From CAYQTE01 sp964420285 (lineage in GTDB: Bacteria > Planctomycetota > Phycisphaerae > Tepidisphaerales > Tepidisphaeraceae): a stretch of 52,938 nt of DNA. The stretch covers positions 1 through 52,938 of the forward strand of contig CAYQTE010000029.1 in assembly GCA_964420285.1 (NCBI GenBank). Reading direction: 5' to 3'. How positions within the stretch are numbered: position 1 is the stretch's first letter; every line of letters starts with the position of its first letter. Position numbers and translations under genes: made by a program. Below are positions 49,403 to 52,938 of the stretch, piece by piece. A model generated the notes under the pieces. The model did no database searches. It was given only the letters and a program-made list of their open reading frames with translations, and was not told the origin of the DNA.

Positions 49403-49432
49403 CTCCGCGATCTCCGCGTCTCCGCGTGAACT
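49403..49432 (-). repeat. right flank repeat of the GxxExxY module
   Basis: CTCCGCGATCTCCGCGTCTC then CGCGTGAACT, inverted relative to 48603-48631. Located between the start of the GxxExxY gene and the end of the glycosidase gene. Confidence 0.6.
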
Positions 49433-49440
49433 GGTCCCCT

Positions 49441-50910
49441 CTACATTCCCAACTCCTTCAAGGCCGCCGCCACGCCCTTCACGTGCTCGGTATTCATCTC
49501 GCCATAGTTGCGGGCGAAGATCACGCCGTGGGCGCCGGCCTGCAAGGCGGTCATCACCGATTGCTTCACGCTTTCCACCGTGTACGGCGCGCCGGCGCCG
49601 GGAATATCGATATCGAGGCCGGCGTAGACCGGGACGTTTGTGCCGGCCAGGTCGTCCAGAGTGCGCTTCACCTCGCTCTTGATATAGTCGGTGGAAAAAC
49701 CGGCCGGGCCAACTTTGTCGTAGGGCAGTTCCTTATAGTCGAACATCTCGTAGAGCATCTGCAGAATCTGCGGTCTGGGAATATCTCCGAAAATCGTTTG
49801 CGAAACGCTATCCACAAAGCTGTCGATGCGCACGCCGGCCGAGACGTTGTAGACCACCGGCTTGATGAAGTCGGCGTTCTTCGCCATTTCGGCAAAGTCG
49901 ATTTCGGCGCGATAAAACGGGCTGAACGAGGCATTGTGCCAGACGTGAAATCCCACCGGCAGCTTCGTGTTCACCGAGCGCACGCGGTTGCGAATGTCGA
50001 TCATGAACTGCTTGCGGCTGTTGATCCAGAACGATTCCCACTGCAACAACTCCGGATAATTCAGCATCAGCCGCATGAGCGATACGAAATATCCATCGCG
50101 GGGGCGCCGGCCGCTGCGTCCGCTGCGGACAAACGGCTCCAGCGCCAGGAAGCCTTCCCTGGCGCGGTCGACGTTGATGCCCATGTCGCGGCCTTTTTTG
50201 GTGCAGTATTCGCAGAAGCACGTGGCCTTGGAGGGATCGGTGGTGCCGCCGTAATGCTCGGCGCCGAGGGCGCTGAACAGGCCGCCATGGCGTTCGCTTG
50301 ACCACATGAACCCGTCGATGTCGTAGGAACGGGCGTAGTCTTCCATGAGGCCCTGGGTGAACGCGCGGTAATACGGGTTATTGCTGCAAGGCCCGCCGGG
50401 GCGCGCGCCCTGCCGCCGTCCGTGAGAATCGACTTCAAACAGAGGCTGCCAGTTGGGGATGGCCGTTGCCTGGTCGGCCTCCTGGATCAGCGCATAGGTC
50501 TTGAAGCCGTGCTTGCGGGCCGCCTTGGTTGTGCGATCCAGCACGTCCATGTCGCCGAATTCAGGAGCCCGCAAATCCGCGTAGGTCAGGTTGGTGTCCT
50601 TGTAATATTGCATGTGCGGGATGCCAAAATTCCCGCCGTGAAAACCCTCGGCCGACATCGGCACCCACCGGGCGATGTAACCAAAGGCGAAGAAGAAGAG
50701 CGTGTTGATGCCCCGCTCGTGAAGATCGTCGAACAACTGGTCTATGTTGTCGGCACTGAGCAGCTTCGCTCCGATCTGCATGCCGATCAGCGGCGCAGGA
50801 CGGGTCGCCGGCCCGGTCGCCTGGCCAACAACGTCGCCGGCCAACGCCAGAACGCCGGCCGCCGCGGCGGCTTTCAGAATGTCCCGACGCGTGGAAACTT
50901 CGCTCGACAT
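49441..50910 (-). CDS. Tat-exported putative glycosidase
   Basis: The 489-aa protein starts MSSEVSTRRDILKAAAAAGV with a twin-arginine signal (STRRDILK) and, after LALAGDVVGQ, the linker ATGPATRPAP. The mature part looks like a TIM barrel: INTLFFFAFGYIARWVPMSA, KHGFKTYALIQEADQ, GGPCSNNPYYRAFTQGLMED, SYDIDGFMWSSERHGG, a cysteine cluster CFCEYC, ALEPFVRSGRSGRRPRDGY, LPVGFHVWHNASFSPFYRAE, and GAHGVIFARNYGEM at the end. Strand-end Asp and Glu (DGFMWSSER) could be catalytic. It is a paralogue of the truncated gene at 1-1409. Glycoside-hydrolase-like; substrate unknown. Single gene. Confidence 0.85.
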   Translation of the reverse strand: MSSEVSTRRDILKAAAAAGVLALAGDVVGQATGPATRPAPLIGMQIGAKLLSADNIDQLFDDLHERGINTLFFFAFGYIARWVPMSAEGFHGGNFGIPHMQYYKDTNLTYADLRAPEFGDMDVLDRTTKAARKHGFKTYALIQEADQATAIPNWQPLFEVDSHGRRQGARPGGPCSNNPYYRAFTQGLMEDYARSYDIDGFMWSSERHGGLFSALGAEHYGGTTDPSKATCFCEYCTKKGRDMGINVDRAREGFLALEPFVRSGRSGRRPRDGYFVSLMRLMLNYPELLQWESFWINSRKQFMIDIRNRVRSVNTKLPVGFHVWHNASFSPFYRAEIDFAEMAKNADFIKPVVYNVSAGVRIDSFVDSVSQTIFGDIPRPQILQMLYEMFDYKELPYDKVGPAGFSTDYIKSEVKRTLDDLAGTNVPVYAGLDIDIPGAGAPYTVESVKQSVMTALQAGAHGVIFARNYGEMNTEHVKGVAAALKELGM

Positions 50911-50974
50911 GCGGCCTCCTGTGGGAAAAAGATCCTGCGCCAGAGCCTAATACGCCGCCGTCCCGGTGTCTATT

Positions 50975-51778
50975 TCATTCCCATTTCGCATCGACCGCGA
51001 CGCGATCTGTCACCGACAATTTCACGTCTTTGAGCCGAATCCCCGGCCCCAGCACGCTGGCCAGCGCGATGGGCTGGCCATCGGCCGCCTCCAGTTTCGG
51101 ACGGATGAGCGCTGCCGTCGCCTTGCCGATCATCCCGTCGCCGCGACAGGTGAGATTGTCCAGGCGGGCGTTGAGTTGATCGTCGACCGACATGGTCCCG
51201 CCGATGTGCAGTCCGGCGCTGAGGAATGATTTGGCGGCCGTGATCGTCGCCTCCACCGCCAGCGAGCGATCGTTGATCGGCCGCAGTGCCAGGTCGATCT
51301 TCTTGATCGTGACGCCATGGTCCGCCGCCAATACCCTCCCGCGGGAGATCAGCAAGGCCTCCAGATCGCGCGTGAGGAAATCAAGATGGATGCTCCCCGT
51401 CCCGGCCGACGCCACCGCCCAGAACGCCCGCCCGGATCGGTCGCGCCAGATCCGAATCCGCGCCGCTATTGTCGAAAGATCGAGTGTCAGGCTGGCATCG
51501 TCCATCTTGATCGGCCGGCCCCGGAGCCGAATCGATCCGGCGGACACTTCGAATTCATCGCGGGCATCGCTGGCAAGCGGCGCATCCGGCCGGTCGAATT
51601 TCGCCCGCGCGCCGGTGAGGTCAATTGCGATGGCATCGACGGCCGGCCACGCCGCCGCTCCCGCTTCGACGGAACAACTCGCCTTGCCCAGATCAAACAA
51701 CATCGCCAGTCCGCGCGTGATCGACTCCGCCAGCGTGGCGGCATTCACGGGCAGATCGGTTGATCCCAGGGGCAGCAT
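50975..51778 (-). CDS. conserved hypothetical protein next to accD, 267 aa
   Basis: The start codon overlaps the accD stop (TGATG), so the two are translated together. There is no signal peptide and no membrane segment. The sequence is beta-strand-like with repeated short motifs (GSIRLRGRPIKMDDASLTLD, DLALRPINDRSLAVEATITA, AGLHIGGTMSVDDQLNARLD, then GPGIRLKDVKLSVTDRVAVD), which resembles DUF2993/LmeA-type lipid-binding folds. Inference: a lipid-linked protein made with the fatty-acid enzyme. Not certain. Confidence 0.7.
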   Translation of the reverse strand: MLPLGSTDLPVNAATLAESITRGLAMLFDLGKASCSVEAGAAAWPAVDAIAIDLTGARAKFDRPDAPLASDARDEFEVSAGSIRLRGRPIKMDDASLTLDLSTIAARIRIWRDRSGRAFWAVASAGTGSIHLDFLTRDLEALLISRGRVLAADHGVTIKKIDLALRPINDRSLAVEATITAAKSFLSAGLHIGGTMSVDDQLNARLDNLTCRGDGMIGKATAALIRPKLEAADGQPIALASVLGPGIRLKDVKLSVTDRVAVDAKWE

Positions 51779-52617
51779 CAGGCTTTCTCATCCGCGCAGA
51801 AATCGCGAAGGCGGGCGATTTCGCTACGGAGGTTCTTGCGATGCACGATGAAGTCGACAAACCCGTGCTCTTCCAGAAATTCCGCCCGTTGAAAGCCTTC
51901 GGGCAGTTCGACCTTGATCGTGTTCCAGATTGTGCGCGGGCCGGCGAATCCGATCAGCGCCTTGGGTTCGGCGATGATGAAATCCCCCAGCATCGCGAAA
52001 CTGGCCGTCACGCCGCCGGTGGTCGGATCGGCCAGCAGACTGATGAACAATCCCCCGGCGTCGTCGAGCCGGCCGAGGGCGGCGCTGGTCTTGGCCATCT
52101 GCATCAGCGACAGGGTCGATTCCTGCATGCGCGCCCCGCCGGAACAACTGACAATCAGCAGCGGCAGTTTTTCGTCGGCCGCGGCCTCGATGGTCAGCGT
52201 AATCTTTTCGCCGACGACGCTGCCCATCGAGCCCATCATGAATTCGGGATTCATGGCGGCAATCATCATCGGACGGCCCTTGATGAATCCCTTGCCGCAG
52301 AGCACCGCGTCGGAACTGCCGGTTTTGAGCTTTTCGCTGAGCAGCCGCTCCTTGTAGGCCTTGCGGTCGACGAATTCGAGCGGGTCGGCCGGGTCGATGT
52401 CGATGAACATCTCCTCGAAGCTGCCCTCATCGACGAGTTGCTGGATGCGCTGGGCGGCGGAGATGCGGAAATGGTAATCGCAGCCGGGGCAGACGCTCAG
52501 GTTATCCTCGACCTCCTTGCGAAAGAGCATCCGCGCGCACTCGGGGCAGCGGAGCCACAATCCCTCGGGAATCCCTTCCTTCTCTTTCCTGGGCATTTCG
52601 CCCGGCACTTGCGACAT
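51778..52617 (-). CDS. accD: acetyl-CoA carboxylase carboxyltransferase subunit beta
   Basis: AccD is the beta half of the carboxyltransferase that makes malonyl-CoA. From ATG 52617 the protein has 279 aa: an N-terminal zinc ribbon (CPEC at 24-27 and CPGC at 43-46), RKAYKERLLSEKLKTGSSDA, then the crotonase-like domain with MIAAMNPEFMMGSMGSVVGE, LLIVSCSGGARMQESTLSLM and AEPKALIGFAGPRTIWNTIK. The ATG choice is not strong; the frame goes to 52653 and an internal Met at 52596 is possible. Followed directly by the unknown protein. Confidence 0.95.
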   Translation of the reverse strand: MSQVPGEMPRKEKEGIPEGLWLRCPECARMLFRKEVEDNLSVCPGCDYHFRISAAQRIQQLVDEGSFEEMFIDIDPADPLEFVDRKAYKERLLSEKLKTGSSDAVLCGKGFIKGRPMMIAAMNPEFMMGSMGSVVGEKITLTIEAAADEKLPLLIVSCSGGARMQESTLSLMQMAKTSAALGRLDDAGGLFISLLADPTTGGVTASFAMLGDFIIAEPKALIGFAGPRTIWNTIKVELPEGFQRAEFLEEHGFVDFIVHRKNLRSEIARLRDFCADEKA

Positions 52618-52712
52618 GGCAATAATGCTCGCCAAAAAGCGGCGGATTGGCAAGTGCCGCGCACCGGCTTGCGCGGATTGGGTCTGTCAATTCCGTCGCG
52701 GAAGAAATGCGG

Positions 52713-52925
52713 TTGAACCGCCAGGCTCGCCAGGAAGTAATCGCGTTAGAATCGCCATGATACCCAAATTCCTGGTCTTACCTCTGCGCCTTTGCGCCTC
52801 TGCGAGGGATAATCTTGCTTCGAGCGGGTCAACGAGAAGAATATCCCTCGCAGAGGCGCAAAGGCGCAGAGGAGTTTTGCTGTGTTTGGCCAATTCTTGG
52901 CGCTCTTGGCGGCCTGGCGGTTCAA
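52713..52925. repeat. nested inverted repeat at the right end
   Basis: Outer ends TTGAACCGCCAGGCTCGCCA and TGGCGGCCTGGCGGTTCAA are imperfect inverted repeats. Inside, 52781-52811 and 52842-52872 are a perfect 31-bp inverted pair (CCTCTGCGCCTTTGCGCCTC... and its inverse) around a 30-nt loop. The stretch 52618-52938 holds no gene I can support; the small frame on the minus strand here is made by the repeat. Confidence 0.85.
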
Positions 52926-52938
52926 TTTCTTGCTCTAG

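Noticed and set aside
52687..52893. 68-aa minus-strand frame at the right end
   Set aside because: It is formed by the arms of the nested inverted repeat.

Overview
The window (52.9 kb, high GC) looks like chromosomal DNA of a Planctomycetota bacterium, most likely class Phycisphaerae. The reasons are the EF-Tu and CTP synthase variants, the many exported proteins with short Thr/Gln/Pro linkers (TTQPA, ATQPA, ATRPA) next to the signal peptide or near the C-terminus, the small LDVTA-ending protein, Tat-exported putative glycosidases, and a Gram-negative envelope gene set (KdsB, AsmA-like, LpoB-like). This placement is inference from protein style; there is no rRNA gene in the window.

Left part (1-9.2 kb): a Tat-exported putative glycosidase runs off the left edge. 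Next comes the translation/secretion block on the minus strand: tRNA-Thr, tuf, rpmG, tRNA-Trp, secE, nusG, rplK. A near-consensus promoter sits upstream of tRNA-Thr. After rplK, where rplA-rplJ-rplL-rpoB normally follow, there is a DUF4291 gene overlapping the rplK stop and an unknown gene. Upstream lie a PIN toxin-antitoxin pair, mutY and a DUF4926 gene.

Envelope part (9.2-21 kb): a divergent cluster of five lipoproteins (TPR/COG3014-like, two LpoB-like, a Pro-rich protein and a YcfL/DUF1425-like protein) is followed by tRNA-Tyr, small membrane proteins and a NifU-N protein. Then comes a minus-strand run of a PDZ protein, three membrane proteins (two with repeat-like helical domains) and a large TPR protein.

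Middle (21-35 kb): an APH-fold kinase, a YggS-type PLP protein, an MFS exporter, a minimal kinase-like protein, a giant AsmA/DUF748-like protein with a partner lipoprotein, and an unusual long MscL. Right-middle (35-43 kb): a PhoR-like histidine kinase, four DUF3299-type paralogues (two membrane-anchored, two secreted), a short membrane protein and an ECF sigma factor, all on the minus strand, followed by an SGNH esterase. Right part (43-53 kb): an ICMT-like methyltransferase, pyrG with kdsB (CTP supply and CMP-Kdo synthesis), hflX, a broken GxxExxY gene, a second Tat-exported glycosidase paralogue, an unknown protein and accD.

The most interesting layer is between and inside the genes: short non-autonomous elements. 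(i) A 220-bp palindromic element in two copies (20975-21194, 46842-47061) has terminal and nested inverted repeats and flanking near-duplications; one copy splits the signal peptide of the PDZ gene while keeping its frame open. (ii) A 160-bp element with 18-bp perfect terminal repeats and a TTAA duplication interrupts the GxxExxY gene; removing it restores the frame exactly. (iii) Three 58-bp palindromic tandem repeats follow the esterase gene. (iv) A 213-bp nested inverted repeat lies at the right end. The second candidate for an undescribed system is the sigma factor / DUF3299 cluster.
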